Source: Porticoccus sp. W117 (GTDB taxonomy: Bacteria; Pseudomonadota; Gammaproteobacteria; Pseudomonadales; Porticoccaceae). From it: a stretch of 64,000 bases of DNA. The DNA is taken from NCBI RefSeq assembly GCF_030341905.1, contig NZ_JATAAF010000006.1:1-64000 (forward strand). Reading direction: 5' to 3'. This document shows, piece by piece, positions 63,408 through 64,000 of this stretch (position 1 is its first letter; the number at the start of each line of letters is the position of its first letter). The notes under the pieces were generated by a model, which searched no databases, was not told the origin of the DNA, and was given only the letters and a program-made list of their open reading frames with translations. The translations under genes were made by a program, and so were the position numbers.

Positions 63408-64000
63408 TCATGTATAAAAACTCGATGCCAGTGTGCCAATAATCAACGACCAGCCATCCACCAGCACAAACAGCATGATTTTGAACGGCAGGGAAATCAG
63501 GATGGGCGACAGCATCATCATACCCATGGACATCAGCACGCTGGCCACCACCAAATCGATAATCAGAAAGGGAATAAAAATCATAAAACCAATCTGAAAA
63601 GCGGTTTTCAGTTCGCTGGTCACAAAGGCGGGCAGCAGCACACTGAAGGGGGCGTCTTCCGGTTTTTCCAACGCTTCTATGCCTGCCATTTCTGCAAACA
63701 TGGAAAGGTCGTTCTCGCGGGTTTGGTTGAGCATAAATTCCCGCAGCGGCACGCTGGCAGCCTGCATGGCTTCGGTAAATGGCATCTGCTCTTCCATGTA
63801 GGGCTTGAGGCCCGCATCGTAGGCGCGCTCAAACACCGGCGACATGATAAAAATACTGGTGAACAGTGCCAGCCCTACCAAAATCTGGTTAGACGGCGTA
63901 GTGGTGGTGCCCAGTGCCTGGCGCAAAATAGACAGCACCACAATAATGCGGGTGAAGGAAGTCATGGTGATCAGCGCGGTGGGCAACAGGCTGAGCACCG
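63408..64000 (-). CDS. fliP: flagellar export gate protein FliP (5' end outside window)
   Basis: The 197 or so C-terminal residues are present; the frame runs off the window edge. Blocks: [84 protein letters not shown]. The signal peptide and first domain expected for FliP lie beyond 64000. First visible gene of the leftward fliPQR-flhB run. Confidence 0.95.
   Translation of the reverse strand, partial: VLSLLPTALITMTSFTRIIVVLSILRQALGTTTTPSNQILVGLALFTSIFIMSPVFERAYDAGLKPYMEEQMPFTEAMQAASVPLREFMLNQTRENDLSMFAEMAGIEALEKPEDAPFSVLLPAFVTSELKTAFQIGFMIFIPFLIIDLVVASVLMSMGMMMLSPILISLPFKIMLFVLVDGWSLIIGTLASSFYT

Overview
The window looks like chromosome of a free-living, motile gammaproteobacterium close to the Pseudomonas/Cellvibrio side of the class. 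The grounds are gene content and order: pilMNOPQ diverging from a class A PBP, hslR-hslO-pckA, rsmI diverging from lpoA-yraN-diaA-dolP, an AlgZ/AlgR-type pair, lptM-lysA-dapF-DUF484-xerC, rsxABCDGE, and a polar-flagellum order fliP-fliQ-fliR-flhB-flhA-flhF-fleN-fliA. No 16S rRNA, tRNA or CRISPR array was seen, so the genus cannot be fixed. Base composition is moderate to GC-rich, with two visibly AT-richer genes (14033-14485 and 43059-43844).

Layout. 1-249: N-terminal part of an IS1182-like transposase, leftwards. 345-5320: type IV pilus secretion and alignment genes. 5398-13136: PBP1a, CysQ-like phosphatase, HAD hydrolase, Hsp15, Hsp33 and PEP carboxykinase. 13261-13926: a methyltransferase-fold protein that I read as RquA (rhodoquinone synthesis). 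14487-14860: RNase P RNA. 15047-20596: NAD-kinase-like protein, RsmI, LpoA, YraN, DiaA and DolP. 20823-25771: LytTR two-component pair, a mini rod-like protein, a GAF-PAS-GGDEF-EAL protein and frataxin. 26140-31676: lptM-lysA-dapF-DUF484-xerC, a SIMPL protein and a DUF523 protein. 31976-34250: DUF2937 and an FG-GAP/UnbV lipoprotein. 34433-40672: Rsx/Rnf electron-transport complex. 40803-45927: S9 peptidase, hydrolase, small proteins and a fructosamine-kinase-like protein. 46004-54523: a leftward cluster of ECF sigma, FecR, TonB receptor with signalling domain, stand-alone DsbD-alpha-like protein, large lipoprotein and TlpA-like lipoprotein. 54817-64000: flagellar regulation and export genes, with a parDE toxin-antitoxin pair between flhA and flhB.

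How the parts work together. The most distinctive module is 46004-54586. It has the parts of a cell-surface signalling system, and I find the same promoter-like string (GGG, then T-rich, then GCCGTTAAT, ungapped) upstream of both the sigma gene and the receptor gene. This points to self-activation plus activation of the receptor. A strong terminator separates the receptor from a periplasmic disulfide-exchange set (DsbD-alpha, lipoprotein, TlpA), an unusual partner for a TonB receptor. A second interesting pairing is pckA beside the RquA-like gene, plus an Rsx/Rnf complex: together they hint at low-oxygen metabolism using fumarate as electron sink.

Intergenic DNA is rich in structured repeats: three kinds of roughly 70-95 bp hairpin repeat, three larger elements with terminal inverted repeats (266, 265 and 216 bp), and several hairpins whose arms are built of permuted 7-8 bp words. 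They fill gaps between genes, interrupt operons (rsxA/rsxB, rsxG/rsxE, flhB/fliR, fliR/fliQ) and have given cysQ a foreign C-terminus.
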